From NCBI GenBank assembly GCA_947252915.1, contig CAMXWI010000025.1:1-8944 (forward strand): DNA of 8,944 nucleotides. The letters run 5' to 3'. The notes under the pieces were generated by a model that was given only the letters and a program-made list of their open reading frames with translations, was not told the DNA's origin and did no database searches. This document shows, piece after piece, positions 1 to 8,233 of the stretch; positions within the stretch are counted from its first letter, which is position 1, and every line of letters starts with the position of its first letter. Origin of the DNA: an uncultured Lactobacillus sp. (GTDB lineage Bacteria; Bacillota; Bacilli; Lactobacillales; Lactobacillaceae). Position numbers and translations under genes: made by a program.

Positions 1-1
1 A

Positions 2-571
2 GCAAAAACCAGGACAGCAATTATGAAGACGGCAACTAAGTTGTTCTTGAATAATGGCTTTGGGGGGACGTCCACCCGTGATATTGCTAAAGAAATCGGA
101 ATTACCCAGCCCGCTTTATATCACCACTTTAACGATAAGGAAGTACTCTTTTTAGATGTAATGACTAGTCATGGAAGTCGGGTTCGTCAAGAAGTAAATA
201 AGGTGATGCGGGAAAGCGAACTAAAAGGTGAAGAACGTTTATGGGAGTTAGCTAAGACCCTGTTGCGTCTGCATCCAAAAGATATCTATGAACAGTGGCA
301 AAGCGCGGGGGATTTGCTTAGCCAAAGTTCAAAGCGAAAATTAAATGTAATTTTTATGATTGATTACATTGAGCCAGTTTCTGAATTCTTTAAGCAACCT
401 GACATCAAGATGCGACCAGATGTGTTGCCGAAAGAAGCTGCGGAGCTATTTATTGCTAGTCTTAGTCCAATGTTTAATTCATTTCAAAAGTTTGGTGGCC
501 GTTCTATTACGCAAGAACAACGTAACCGGATTATTTTAGATATCTTTATGAACGGATTGAATCAGCGTTAA
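2..571 (+). CDS. TetR/AcrR-family transcriptional regulator, 5' end outside window
   Basis: Probable one-component DNA-binding repressor of the TetR/AcrR family. The visible 189 residues begin with a classic N-terminal DNA-binding domain: helix 1 'RTAIMKTATKLFLNNGF', then the helix-turn-helix at about residues 23-43 ('TSTRDIAKEIGITQPALYHH') ending in the family signature 'LYHHFNDKEVLF'. The rest (about 55-189) is helical and variable, as expected of the ligand-binding and dimerisation domain, so the effector cannot be read from sequence. The ATG at 23 is unlikely to be the start. The frame stays open to base 2 and encodes AKTRTAI, which continues helix 1 as in full-length TetR proteins, and no Shine-Dalgarno precedes that ATG. 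The true start probably lies a few codons upstream of the window. The gene ends with TAA and is followed 16 bases later by its own terminator, so it is probably not co-transcribed with rpoB. Its target genes are unknown; they may include itself or genes to the left. Confidence 0.9.
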   Translation, partial: AKTRTAIMKTATKLFLNNGFGGTSTRDIAKEIGITQPALYHHFNDKEVLFLDVMTSHGSRVRQEVNKVMRESELKGEERLWELAKTLLRLHPKDIYEQWQSAGDLLSQSSKRKLNVIFMIDYIEPVSEFFKQPDIKMRPDVLPKEAAELFIASLSPMFNSFQKFGGRSITQEQRNRIILDIFMNGLNQR

Positions 572-587
572 GAAATCACGTTCAGAT

Positions 588-621
588 AAAAGAGGTTAGT
601 TAATGAGCTAACCTCTTTTTT
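588..621 (+). terminator. Intrinsic terminator of the TetR-family gene
   Basis: A perfect 9-bp stem, AGAGGTTAG (591-599) with CTAACCTCT (608-616), can extend by A-U pairs at its base (588-590 with 617-619). It is followed by an uninterrupted T run (616-621). The 8-base loop can narrow to a tetraloop through a U-G and a U-A pair. It starts 16 bases after the TetR stop codon and ends 13 bases before the rpoB -35 box, so it insulates rpoB from the upstream gene. Confidence 0.88.
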
Positions 622-634
622 AGTGTCGCAACGG

Positions 635-663
635 TTGACTTAGTCAGAAAAAACGATTATACT
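635..663 (+). promoter_or_regulatory. Sigma-A promoter for rpoBC
   Basis: A -35 box TTGACT (635-640) and a -10 box TATACT (658-663) are separated by exactly 17 bases; each matches consensus at five of six positions. An A-rich spacer (648-653) lies between them. The predicted transcription start is near 669-671, giving a 5' leader of about 185 nt before the rpoB start. This is the only strong promoter seen between the tetR terminator and rpoB, as expected for a highly expressed housekeeping operon. Confidence 0.85.
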
Positions 664-725
664 TTGAAAGTATTTAACTGTAAGTTCAACGGTTGTGATG
701 ATCTATTGTCCATTGCAATCCTTAT

Positions 726-766
726 AAATCCCAAAGGTAGTTGCCAGCTGCTTTTGGATTTTTTTT
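726..766 (+). terminator. Intrinsic terminator/attenuator hairpin inside the rpoB leader
   Basis: The arm AAATCCCAAAG (726-736) pairs with CTTTTGGATTT (751-761) over ten base pairs with a single C-U mismatch (732/755). The stem continues inward after a bulged G737 with a short AGTT/AGCT helix closed by a GCC loop. Eight consecutive T's (759-766) follow. It lies about 60-95 nt downstream of the predicted transcription start and about 90 nt upstream of the rpoB start. It can therefore only end transcripts before rpoB, which is the layout of an attenuator. Actual termination is inferred. The AU-rich stem base and the mismatch suggest partial rather than complete termination. Confidence 0.65.
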
Positions 767-787
767 GCCCAAAAGTTGCATTTTATC

Positions 788-809
788 CAAAATGTAATCA
801 AAATGTAAT
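788..809 (+). repeat. Perfect tandem repeat of an 11-mer in the rpoB leader
   Basis: CAAAATGTAAT occurs twice back to back (788-798 and 799-809) with no mismatch. The first copy supplies the 3' strand of leader helix P4, pairing with 775-784. The second copy carries the same ten-base complement and could pair in its place with a longer loop. It is either a small replication-slippage duplication or a built-in register switch in the leader RNA. Confidence 0.8.
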
Positions 810-842
810 ATTTCGCAAGTTGAACTTACCCAACAAATTAGA

Positions 843-849
843 GAGGTGA
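843..849 (+). promoter_or_regulatory. rpoB ribosome binding site, fixes the TTG start
   Basis: GAGGTGA is a seven-base match to the anti-Shine-Dalgarno complement and lies five bases before TTG at 855. The in-frame GTG at 846 is part of this site and so cannot be the initiation codon. Translation from 855 gives [13 protein letters not shown], the usual start of lactobacillus RpoB. Confidence 0.85.
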
Positions 850-854
850 ATACT

Positions 855-3800
855 TTGGCCGGACATTTAGTAAAATACGGTAAACACCGTACCAGTCGTA
901 GTTATTCTCGGATTAAGGAAGTTCTTGATCTACCGAACCTGATTGAGATCCAAACTAATTCATATAATTGGTTTATGGATAAGGGTATCCGGGAAATGTT
1001 TAATGACATTATGCCAATCGATGATTTCCAAGGGAAACTTTCTTTGGAATTCGTTGATTATCAACTTATGGAACCTAAGTATACAGTTGATGAAGCACGT
1101 GAACATGACGCTAACTATTCAGCACCACTCCACGTCACATTACGCTTAACCAACCACGAAACTGGTGAAATTAAGTCACAAGATGTGTTCTTTGGTGATT
1201 TCCCACTAATGACTGATCAAGGGACTTTCATTATTAATGGTGCAGAACGGGTAATTGTTTCTCAATTAGTTCGTTCACCAGGGGTCTATTATAATGAAGA
1301 AACTGACAAGAATGGTCGGCCAAGTTATGGTGCCAACTTCATTCCTAACCGTGGTGCATGGTTGGAATACGAAACGGATGCTAAGGGAATTTCATATGTG
1401 CGGATTGACCGGACACGGAAATTACCATTAACAGAGTTAGTTCGTGCGCTGGGCTTTGGTTCAGATGATGAAATCATTGAAATGCTTGGTGGTAATTCTG
1501 ACTCACTGAGCGCAACTCTGGATAAGGATGTTCATAAAGATGCTGAAGACTCCCGTGTTGAAGAAGCATTGAAAGATATTTATGAACGGTTACGTCCAGG
1601 TGAACCGAAGACTGCGGATTCTGCACGGAGTCTTTTGACCGCGCGTTTCTTTGATCCAAAGCGCTATGATATGGCACCAGTTGGACGTTACAAGACAAAT
1701 AAGAAGCTTAAGATGAAGTATCGTTTGTTGGGACAAACCTTGGCTGAAACCTTGGCTGACCCAGAAACTGGTGAAATTTTAGCTAATAAGGGCGATGTAG
1801 TTACTAAAGAAGTCCTTAAAAAGTTAGAACCAGCTCTTGAAAGCGATGACTTTAAGATGGTGACGTACACACCTTCCGATGAAGCTGTAGTAACTGCACC
1901 AGTTAAGCTCCAAAAGATTCTGGTCTATTCTAAGAAGGACCCAGAACGAGTTGTGCCAATCGTTTCCAACGGCCATATTCCATTGGAACTCAAGCACATT
2001 CAACCGGCTGATATTATTGCTTCAGTAAACTACTTCTTTAATCTCCCAGAAGGAATTGGTTCAACTGATGATATTGACCACTTAGGTAACCGGCGGATTC
2101 GTTCTGTTGGTGAATTATTACAAAACCAATTCCGCATTGGTTTGGCACGGATGGAACGGGTTGTTCGTGAACGGATGTCAATCCAAGATATCAATACGGT
2201 TACTCCACAACAATTAATTAACATTCGTCCAGTTGTAGCTTCCATCAAGGAATTCTTTGGTTCATCTCAACTTTCACAATTCATGGACCAAACTAACCCA
2301 CTGGGAGAATTGACTCATAAGCGGCGTCTTTCTGCCCTTGGACCTGGTGGTTTAACTCGTGATCGTGCTGGATATGAAGTTCGGGACGTTCACTATACGC
2401 ACTATGGTCGGATGTGTCCAATCGAAACTCCTGAAGGACCAAACATTGGATTGATCAACAGTTTATCATCTTACGCACGAGTAAATAAGTATGGCTTTAT
2501 TGAAACGCCTTACCGGCGGGTTTCTTGGGAAACTCATAAAGTTACGGATAAGATTGACTACTTAACAGCGGATGAAGAAGATAACTACATCATTGCGCAA
2601 GCTAACACTAAGCTAAATGATGATGGTTCATTTGCCGAAGATGAAATTATGTGTCGTGATAAAGATGACTATATTTCAACTACCGCTGAAAACGTTGATT
2701 ACATGGACGTTTCTCCTAAACAAGTAGTTTCTGTTGCTTCTGCATGTATTCCATTCTTGGAAAACGATGACTCTAACCGTGCGTTGATGGGGGCCAACAT
2801 GCAGCGGCAAGCTGTTCCGCTTATTAATCCTCATGCTCCTCTGATTGGAACGGGGATTGAATATAAGGCTGCTCATGACTCTGGGGTTGCCTTAATTGCT
2901 AAGTACTCTGGAACTGTTGAATATGTTGATGCACGTGAAATTCGTGTTCGTCGTGATGATGACACTCTTGATACTTACAAACTAATGAAATTCCGTCGTT
3001 CAAATGGTGGTAAGAACTATAACCAACGTCCAATTGTTACAGTTGGTGAACATGTAGATGCTGACGATATTTTGGCTGATGGTCCATCAATGGAACAAGG
3101 TGAATTGGCATTAGGACAAAATCCACTGATTGCATTCATGACTTGGCAAGGTTATAACTTCGAAGATGCCATCGCAATTTCTGAACGATTAGTGAAGGAT
3201 GATGTTTATACATCAATTCATATCGAATCTTACGAATCAGAAGCTCGTGAAACTAAGCTAGGACCCGAAGAAATGACTCGCGAAATTCCAAATGTTGGTG
3301 CTGATGCATTAAAGAATTTGGATGAAAATGGTGTCGTTCGGGTTGGTGCTGAAGTTCATGATGGTGACATCTTGGTTGGTAAGGTAACACCAAAAGGGGT
3401 TACTGAATTATCAGCAGAAGAGCGTTTACTGCATGCGATCTTTGGTGAAAAGTCTCGTGAAGTACGTGATACTTCACTTCGGGTTCCTCATGGTGGTGGC
3501 GGAATTATCCAAGACGTTAAAGTCTTCACTCGTGAAAACGGGGATGAACTGTCACCTGGTGTAAACAAGATGGTCCGGGTCTACATTGCCCAAAAGCGGA
3601 AGATCCAGGTCGGGGATAAGATGTCCGGTCGGCATGGTAACAAAGGGACGGTTTCGATCGTTGTTCCTGAAGAGGACATGCCATACATGCCAGATGGAAC
3701 ACCAATCGATATCATGTTAAGCCCAATGGGTGTGCCATCACGAATGAACATTGGTCAGGTTATCGAATTACACTTGGGGATGGCAGCCCGTGAATTAGGG

Positions 3801-4436
3801 ATTCACATTGCTACTCCAGTCTTCGATGGGGCCACTGATCAAGACGTTTGGGATGCTGTTAAGGAAGCCGGTTTGCCATCAGATGGGAAGACAATCCTTT
3901 ATGATGGACGGACTGGTGAACCATTTGAACAACGAGTTGCCGTTGGTGTTATGCACTATCTGAAATTAGCTCACATGGTTGATGATAAGATCCACGCACG
4001 TTCAATTGGACCTTACTCATTAGTTACCCAACAACCACTTGGTGGTAAAGCCCAATTTGGGGGCCAGCGGTTCGGTGAAATGGAAGTTTGGGCCCTTGAA
4101 GCATATGGTGCATCTTACACCTTGCAAGAAATCTTGACTTACAAGTCAGATGACGTTGTTGGACGGGTTAATACTTATGATGCCATTATTAATGGTGATC
4201 AGATTCCAAAACCAGGTGTTCCAGAATCATTCCGGGTATTGGTTAAGGAACTTCAATCTCTTGGTTTGGACATGAAAGTGCTCGACAATAACCATGAAGA
4301 AGTACAACTTAAAAACATGGACGAAGATGTGATTGATGTTCGTAAATCAGCGCAACACGCCCAACAAAAACAACAAGAAACGGCAAATGCTGATCAATCA
4401 ACGTCAGCTGAACCAAATGAAGCTAAGCAAGACTAA
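855..4436 (+). CDS. rpoB: DNA-directed RNA polymerase subunit beta
   Basis: Beta subunit of the core RNA polymerase. With beta' it forms the active-site cleft that polymerises ribonucleotides on a DNA template in the cytoplasm. The protein is 1193 residues, the normal size for Firmicutes, without the large proteobacterial insertions. Key motifs are intact. The rifampicin-binding cluster I starts at G469 ([20 protein letters not shown]), with D478, H488 and S493 equivalent to E. coli D516, H526 and S531, all in the rifampicin-susceptible state. '[21 protein letters not shown]' follows. The catalytic-centre motif '[12 protein letters not shown]' carries K922 and K930 (E. coli K1065 and K1073). 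'[20 protein letters not shown]' near the C terminus is part of the switch/clamp contact region. Residues 1163-1193 are a Gln/Ala/Glu-rich, probably disordered tail, variable in this family. The start is TTG at 855, chosen because a 7-base Shine-Dalgarno precedes it and because the homologous N terminus is MAGHLVKYG. Expression is driven by the promoter at 635 through the structured leader. rpoC follows after 17 bases. Confidence 0.98.
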   Translation: MAGHLVKYGKHRTSRSYSRIKEVLDLPNLIEIQTNSYNWFMDKGIREMFNDIMPIDDFQGKLSLEFVDYQLMEPKYTVDEAREHDANYSAPLHVTLRLTNHETGEIKSQDVFFGDFPLMTDQGTFIINGAERVIVSQLVRSPGVYYNEETDKNGRPSYGANFIPNRGAWLEYETDAKGISYVRIDRTRKLPLTELVRALGFGSDDEIIEMLGGNSDSLSATLDKDVHKDAEDSRVEEALKDIYERLRPGEPKTADSARSLLTARFFDPKRYDMAPVGRYKTNKKLKMKYRLLGQTLAETLADPETGEILANKGDVVTKEVLKKLEPALESDDFKMVTYTPSDEAVVTAPVKLQKILVYSKKDPERVVPIVSNGHIPLELKHIQPADIIASVNYFFNLPEGIGSTDDIDHLGNRRIRSVGELLQNQFRIGLARMERVVRERMSIQDINTVTPQQLINIRPVVASIKEFFGSSQLSQFMDQTNPLGELTHKRRLSALGPGGLTRDRAGYEVRDVHYTHYGRMCPIETPEGPNIGLINSLSSYARVNKYGFIETPYRRVSWETHKVTDKIDYLTADEEDNYIIAQANTKLNDDGSFAEDEIMCRDKDDYISTTAENVDYMDVSPKQVVSVASACIPFLENDDSNRALMGANMQRQAVPLINPHAPLIGTGIEYKAAHDSGVALIAKYSGTVEYVDAREIRVRRDDDTLDTYKLMKFRRSNGGKNYNQRPIVTVGEHVDADDILADGPSMEQGELALGQNPLIAFMTWQGYNFEDAIAISERLVKDDVYTSIHIESYESEARETKLGPEEMTREIPNVGADALKNLDENGVVRVGAEVHDGDILVGKVTPKGVTELSAEERLLHAIFGEKSREVRDTSLRVPHGGGGIIQDVKVFTRENGDELSPGVNKMVRVYIAQKRKIQVGDKMSGRHGNKGTVSIVVPEEDMPYMPDGTPIDIMLSPMGVPSRMNIGQVIELHLGMAARELGIHIATPVFDGATDQDVWDAVKEAGLPSDGKTILYDGRTGEPFEQRVAVGVMHYLKLAHMVDDKIHARSIGPYSLVTQQPLGGKAQFGGQRFGEMEVWALEAYGASYTLQEILTYKSDDVVGRVNTYDAIINGDQIPKPGVPESFRVLVKELQSLGLDMKVLDNNHEEVQLKNMDEDVIDVRKSAQHAQQKQQETANADQSTSAEPNEAKQD

Positions 4437-4437
4437 A

Positions 4438-4445
4438 AAAGGAGG
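4438..4445 (+). promoter_or_regulatory. rpoC ribosome binding site
   Basis: AAAGGAGG is a full eight-base anti-Shine-Dalgarno complement, eight bases before the TTG at 4454. It begins immediately after the rpoB stop codon (4434-4436), so the two cistrons are tightly spaced. It supports independent, strong loading of ribosomes on rpoC and compensates for the TTG start. Confidence 0.85.
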
Positions 4446-4453
4446 ACAGCCCT

Positions 4454-7400
4454 TTGATTGACGTCAATAATTTTGAAAGTATGCAGATCGGGTTGGCTTC
4501 ACCTAACAAGATTCGTAGTTGGTCATACGGTGAAGTAAAGAAGCCAGAAACGATTAACTACCGGACTTTGAAGCCTGAAAAAGAAGGTCTGTTTGACGAA
4601 CGTATCTTTGGTCCTACCAAAGATTATGAATGTGCTTGTGGTAAGTACAAGCGAGTTCGTTTTAAGGGATTAGTGTGTGACCGTTGTGGAGTTGAAGTTA
4701 CTAGTTCTAAAGTTCGCCGTGAACGGATGGGACACATTGAATTAGCTGCTCCAGTATCACATATCTGGTATTTCAAGGGGATTCCATCACGGATGGGTCT
4801 CGTTTTGGACATGAGTCCACGGGCTTTGGAAGAAGTAATTTACTTTGCATCTTATGTTGTTCTGGACCCAGGTGACACTCCTTTAGAAAAGAAACAACTT
4901 TTGACGGAAGCAGAGTATCGTGATAAGAAGGCCGAATATGGTGACCGTTTCACCGCAGAAATGGGTGCAGAAGCGGTTCAGAAGCTCTTGAAGGATGTTG
5001 ATCTTCAAAAAAAAGCTGACGAATTAAAGGCTGAATTGAAGGATGCAACCGGTCAAAAGCGGACACGAGCAGTTCGGCGTCTAGATATTTTGGAAGCATT
5101 CATTAAGTCTGGCAACAAGCCTGAATGGATGGTAATGGATGTTATTCCAGTTATGCCACCTGATTTACGGCCGATGGTTCAGCTAGAAGGTGGACGTTTT
5201 GCTACCTCTGATCTGAACGATTTATACCGGCGGGTTATTAACCGTAACAATCGTTTGAAGCGTTTATTAGAGTTAAATGCACCAGGTATCATTGTTCAAA
5301 ATGAAAAGCGGATGCTCCAAGAAGCGGTCGATGCATTAATTGATAATGGTCGTCGTGGGCGTCCAGTTGCCGGACCAGGTAATCGTCCACTGAAATCTCT
5401 TTCACACTTGCTAAAGGGTAAGCAAGGACGTTTCCGTCAAAACTTGCTTGGTAAGCGGGTTGACTACTCTGGACGTTCAGTTATCGATGTTGGTCCATCA
5501 TTAAAGATGAATCAAATGGGACTGCCAAGTCCAATGGCGCTAGAACTATTTAAGCCATTTATCATGCACGAATTAACTAAACGTAACTTAGTTAATAACG
5601 TTAAGGCAGCCAAGCGTATGATTGATAAGCGTGATGATAAGGTATTTGATGTTCTGGAAGATGTTATTAAGGAACACCCAGTTCTTTTGAACCGGGCACC
5701 TACATTGCACCGTTTGGGTATCCAAGCCTTTGAACCAATTTTGGTTTCTGGTAAGTCCATGCGGTTACACCCATTAGTATGTACAGCCTACAATGCGGAC
5801 TTTGATGGTGACCAAATGGCCATCCACGTTCCGCTTTCTGATGAAGCACGAGCCGAAGCTCGTTTGTTAATGTTAGCTGCCCATCATATTCTATCTCCTC
5901 GTGATGGGGAACCAATTGTGGCGCCTTCACAAGATATGGTTATTGGTAACTACTACATGACCACTGAAGATAAGGGTCGTGAAGGTGAAGGAATGATCTT
6001 CAAGGATGCTGATGAAGCAGAAATGGCTTATCGGAACGGTTATGTTGCATTACAAACTCGTGTTGGGGTGCAAGTGGCTGCTTACCCTGAAAAGCCATTT
6101 ACGGATGATCAACGTAATAAGATCATGGTAACAAGTGTTGGTAAGCTGATTTTCAACAAGATCTTGCCAAAAGATTACACTTACATTAATGAACCAACTG
6201 ATGATAACTTACAAAATGGGGTTCCTGATAAGTACTTCTTGGATAAAGGTGAAGACATTCATGATTACCTTGAAAATGCTCCACTTGTTCCACCATTCAA
6301 GAAGGGCTTCCTTTCAGATATCATTGCGGAAATCTACAAGATTTACAAAGTGACGGAAACATCTGAATTCCTAGATCGAATTAAGGATCTTGGTTATTAT
6401 GAATCAACCATTTCTGGGTTAACGGTTGGGGTTGCCGATATTACCGACTTAAAGGAAAAGCCTGAAATTATTGAAAAAGCTCATAAGCAGGTTGCCTTAA
6501 TTACTAAGCAATTCCGTCGTGGTTTAATCACTGATAATGAACGTTATGAACGGGTTATTGGTGTTTGGAACGACGCTAAGGATGAAGTTCAAGAAAAACT
6601 GATTGAGCATATGGATATCCATAACCCAATTAACATGATGTCCGACTCTGGGGCACGTGGTAACATTTCTAACTTTACTCAGCTTGCTGGGATGCGTGGA
6701 CTGATGGCTTCACCATCTGGTAAGATCATGGAATTGCCAATTCTTTCTAACTTCCGTGAAGGATTGTCAGTGCTGGAAATGTTTATTTCCTCCCACGGTG
6801 CTCGTAAAGGGATGACTGATACGGCGCTGAAGACTGCCAACTCTGGTTACTTGACCCGGCGGTTAGTTGACGTTGCCCAAGACGTTATTGTACGAGAAGA
6901 AGATTGTGGAACTGACCGTGGCTTGGACGTTTCTGCAATTACCAATGGTAATGAAATGATTGAACCATTGTATGACCGAATCTTAGGTCGTTACACCATG
7001 AAGTCAGTCTTTGATCCTTCAACGGGTGAACGGATTGTTGGTAAGAATGTGCTGATTGATGAAGCAATGGCTCAAAAGATTGTTGATGCCGGGGTTAAGA
7101 CGGTTACGATTCGTTCCGCCTTCACTTGTAACACTGAACACGGGGTTTGTGAACGGTGTTATGGTCGGAATGCCGCAACTGGTGACAAGGTTGAAGCAGG
7201 GGAAGCAATTGGTACAGTTGCTGCCCAATCAATTGGTGAACCTGGTACTCAATTGACTCTTCGGAACTTCCACACTGGTGGGGTTGCCGGAAATGAAGAT
7301 ATTACTCAGGGGCTTCCTCGTGTGCAAGAAATTGTTGAAGCGCGGAATCCAAAAGGTAAAGCAACGATTTCTGAAGTTACCGGTGAAGTTGAATCAATTG

Positions 7401-8119
7401 AAGAAAACCCAGCTGAACAAACTAAGGACATTACTGTTAAGGGTGAAAATGATACGCGGACTTACACTCTGCCAATCACGGCTCGTTTGCGTGTTGCTGA
7501 AGGCGACTTTATTCATCGTGGGGCTGCCCTTAACGAAGGTTCAATTGATCCGAAGGAATTAATTCGGGTTCGTGATGTTCTTTCCACGGAAACATACTTG
7601 CTGGCCCAAGTTCAAGGTGTTTACCGGATGCAAGGGATTGATCTGTTAGATAAGCACGTTGAAATTATGATTCGTCAAATGATGCGTAAGGTTCGGGTCA
7701 TGGATCCTGGTGATACTGATGTTCTTCCAGGCGAATTAATGGATATTAGTCAATTCCGTGATGCTAACTACAAGACATTAATTTCAGGTGGCATTCCAGC
7801 AACTGCCCGTCCGGTAATTCTTGGGATCACGAAAGCCGCACTTGAAACGAACAGTTTCTTATCTGCGGCGTCCTTCCAAGAAACGACGCGGGTTCTTACC
7901 GATGCTGCTATTCGTGGCAAGGAAGATCCACTTGTCGGTCTGAAGGAAAATGTTATTATTGGTAAGATTATTCCGGCTGGTACAGGTATGAGTGCTTACC
8001 GAAACATCAAGCCAAAGGAAGTTAGTGTTGGAGCAACTGCCGATAGTGCAGTGACTACAATGCCAAATGGTTCTATCCGTGAAATGGAAGAGCAAATGAA
8101 AGAAAATGACAATCAGTAA
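4454..8119 (+). CDS. rpoC: DNA-directed RNA polymerase subunit beta'
   Basis: Beta' subunit of the RNA polymerase core: carries the catalytic magnesium and, with beta, forms clamp and cleft. Length is 1221 residues, normal for Firmicutes, and it lacks the large proteobacterial trigger-loop insertion. Landmarks in order: zinc-binding domain with C60, C62, C75 and C78; clamp coiled-coil at about 250-295 ('[20 protein letters not shown]'), the main sigma-factor docking site; the active-site motif NADFDGD (447-453), where D449, D451 and D453 bind the catalytic Mg2+; bridge helix from about 770 ('[19 protein letters not shown]'); second zinc site C818, C892, C899 and C902; trigger-loop core '[16 protein letters not shown]' with R937 and H940 (E. 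coli R933 and H936), where L936 stands at the E. coli M932 position. All Cys and Asp spacings match the E. coli pattern, so the subunit looks fully functional. The TTG start gives the conserved N terminus [17 protein letters not shown] and sits eight bases after AAAGGAGG. It is the last gene of the rpoBC unit, closed by the terminator 17 bases downstream. Confidence 0.98.
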   Translation: MIDVNNFESMQIGLASPNKIRSWSYGEVKKPETINYRTLKPEKEGLFDERIFGPTKDYECACGKYKRVRFKGLVCDRCGVEVTSSKVRRERMGHIELAAPVSHIWYFKGIPSRMGLVLDMSPRALEEVIYFASYVVLDPGDTPLEKKQLLTEAEYRDKKAEYGDRFTAEMGAEAVQKLLKDVDLQKKADELKAELKDATGQKRTRAVRRLDILEAFIKSGNKPEWMVMDVIPVMPPDLRPMVQLEGGRFATSDLNDLYRRVINRNNRLKRLLELNAPGIIVQNEKRMLQEAVDALIDNGRRGRPVAGPGNRPLKSLSHLLKGKQGRFRQNLLGKRVDYSGRSVIDVGPSLKMNQMGLPSPMALELFKPFIMHELTKRNLVNNVKAAKRMIDKRDDKVFDVLEDVIKEHPVLLNRAPTLHRLGIQAFEPILVSGKSMRLHPLVCTAYNADFDGDQMAIHVPLSDEARAEARLLMLAAHHILSPRDGEPIVAPSQDMVIGNYYMTTEDKGREGEGMIFKDADEAEMAYRNGYVALQTRVGVQVAAYPEKPFTDDQRNKIMVTSVGKLIFNKILPKDYTYINEPTDDNLQNGVPDKYFLDKGEDIHDYLENAPLVPPFKKGFLSDIIAEIYKIYKVTETSEFLDRIKDLGYYESTISGLTVGVADITDLKEKPEIIEKAHKQVALITKQFRRGLITDNERYERVIGVWNDAKDEVQEKLIEHMDIHNPINMMSDSGARGNISNFTQLAGMRGLMASPSGKIMELPILSNFREGLSVLEMFISSHGARKGMTDTALKTANSGYLTRRLVDVAQDVIVREEDCGTDRGLDVSAITNGNEMIEPLYDRILGRYTMKSVFDPSTGERIVGKNVLIDEAMAQKIVDAGVKTVTIRSAFTCNTEHGVCERCYGRNAATGDKVEAGEAIGTVAAQSIGEPGTQLTLRNFHTGGVAGNEDITQGLPRVQEIVEARNPKGKATISEVTGEVESIEENPAEQTKDITVKGENDTRTYTLPITARLRVAEGDFIHRGAALNEGSIDPKELIRVRDVLSTETYLLAQVQGVYRMQGIDLLDKHVEIMIRQMMRKVRVMDPGDTDVLPGELMDISQFRDANYKTLISGGIPATARPVILGITKAALETNSFLSAASFQETTRVLTDAAIRGKEDPLVGLKENVIIGKIIPAGTGMSAYRNIKPKEVSVGATADSAVTTMPNGSIREMEEQMKENDNQ

Positions 8120-8135
8120 TTTTCTTTAAATATCG

Positions 8136-8173
8136 ATAAGACGTGAGTCAAGATGGCTCACGTCTTATTTTTT
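8136..8173 (+). terminator. Intrinsic terminator of the rpoBC operon
   Basis: A perfect 12-bp stem pairs ATAAGACGTGAG (8136-8147) with CTCACGTCTTAT (8157-8168). It can extend by a U-G and a C-G pair to leave the five-base loop AAGAT. A run of six T's (8168-8173) follows. It begins 17 bases after the rpoC stop. It is the strongest hairpin in the window and should separate rpoBC from the membrane protein gene. Confidence 0.93.
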
Positions 8174-8202
8174 GCTTGTGTTTTCCTTAATAAAAGTGCT
8201 AA

Positions 8203-8226
8203 TGTTATAAAGTTAATAGTGGGAGG
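8203..8226 (+). promoter_or_regulatory. Extended -10 promoter and ribosome binding site of the membrane protein gene
   Basis: TGTTATAAA (8203-8211) is an extended -10 element: TG, one base, then TATAAA. No good -35 box lies 16-18 bases upstream; the nearest is a weak TTCCTT at 8183-8188. The predicted start of transcription is near 8218, leaving a leader of only about 16 nt. That leader holds the Shine-Dalgarno GGAGG (8222-8226), seven bases before the TTG at 8234. The site lies just past the rpoC terminator, consistent with a separate, probably modest transcription unit. Confidence 0.55.
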
Positions 8227-8233
8227 AGATCAA

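Larger units (their letters stand above)
680..829 (+). promoter_or_regulatory. Structured rpoB leader RNA, probable Lacto-rpoB motif
   Basis: Seen in the sequence: GTAAGTTCAAC (680-690) is the exact reverse complement of GTTGAACTTAC (819-829), giving an 11-bp closing helix (P1). Inside it are P2 (691-700 with 711-721, ten pairs including two G-U, one bulged T at 719, 10-base loop), P3 (726-761, terminator-like, described separately) and P4 (775-784 with 789-798, ten pairs including two G-U, loop ATCC). All four helices can coexist, and P2 abuts P1 directly, suggesting coaxial stacking. The 3' strand of P1 ends 13 bases before the Shine-Dalgarno. Established: a conserved structured RNA called Lacto-rpoB has been described in 5' leaders of rpoB genes of lactic acid bacteria. 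Inference: this is that element. I matched it by gene, position and taxon, not by covariance model, so the exact boundaries and consensus fold are unverified. It probably controls beta/beta' synthesis at the RNA level; the signal is not evident. Confidence 0.72.

Noticed and set aside
23..25. ATG at 23 as the start of the TetR-family gene
   Set aside because: It falls within helix 1 of the DNA-binding domain, there is no Shine-Dalgarno upstream, and the frame remains open to the window edge with TetR-like sequence.
664..849. A 61-codon TTG-started open frame (possible leader peptide) in the rpoB 5' leader
   Set aside because: It has no ribosome binding site, it begins upstream of the predicted transcription start, it runs through the terminator hairpin and U tract, and its composition is unremarkable. 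The RNA structure explains the region better.
846..854. GTG at 846 as the rpoB start, adding three residues
   Set aside because: The GTG lies inside the Shine-Dalgarno GAGGTGA and has no ribosome binding site of its own. TTG at 855 gives the family-typical [10 protein letters not shown] terminus.
670..854. T-box or ribosomal-protein-type leader as an explanation of the rpoB leader
   Set aside because: No T-box bulge motif (AGGGTGGNACCGCG-like) is present, and the downstream genes are not amino-acid or ribosomal protein genes. Gene, position and taxon point to the Lacto-rpoB class instead.
1474..2876. Several minus-strand open frames of 60-74 codons within rpoB
   Set aside because: They are antisense to the conserved rpoB coding sequence and have no recognisable domains or ribosome binding sites. 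They are codon-bias shadows.
7056..7562. Plus-strand alternative frames within rpoC (66 and 94 codons)
   Set aside because: They overlap the zinc site and trigger-loop coding sequence in another frame, and the Leu/Lys-rich products are typical of frame-shifted shadows.
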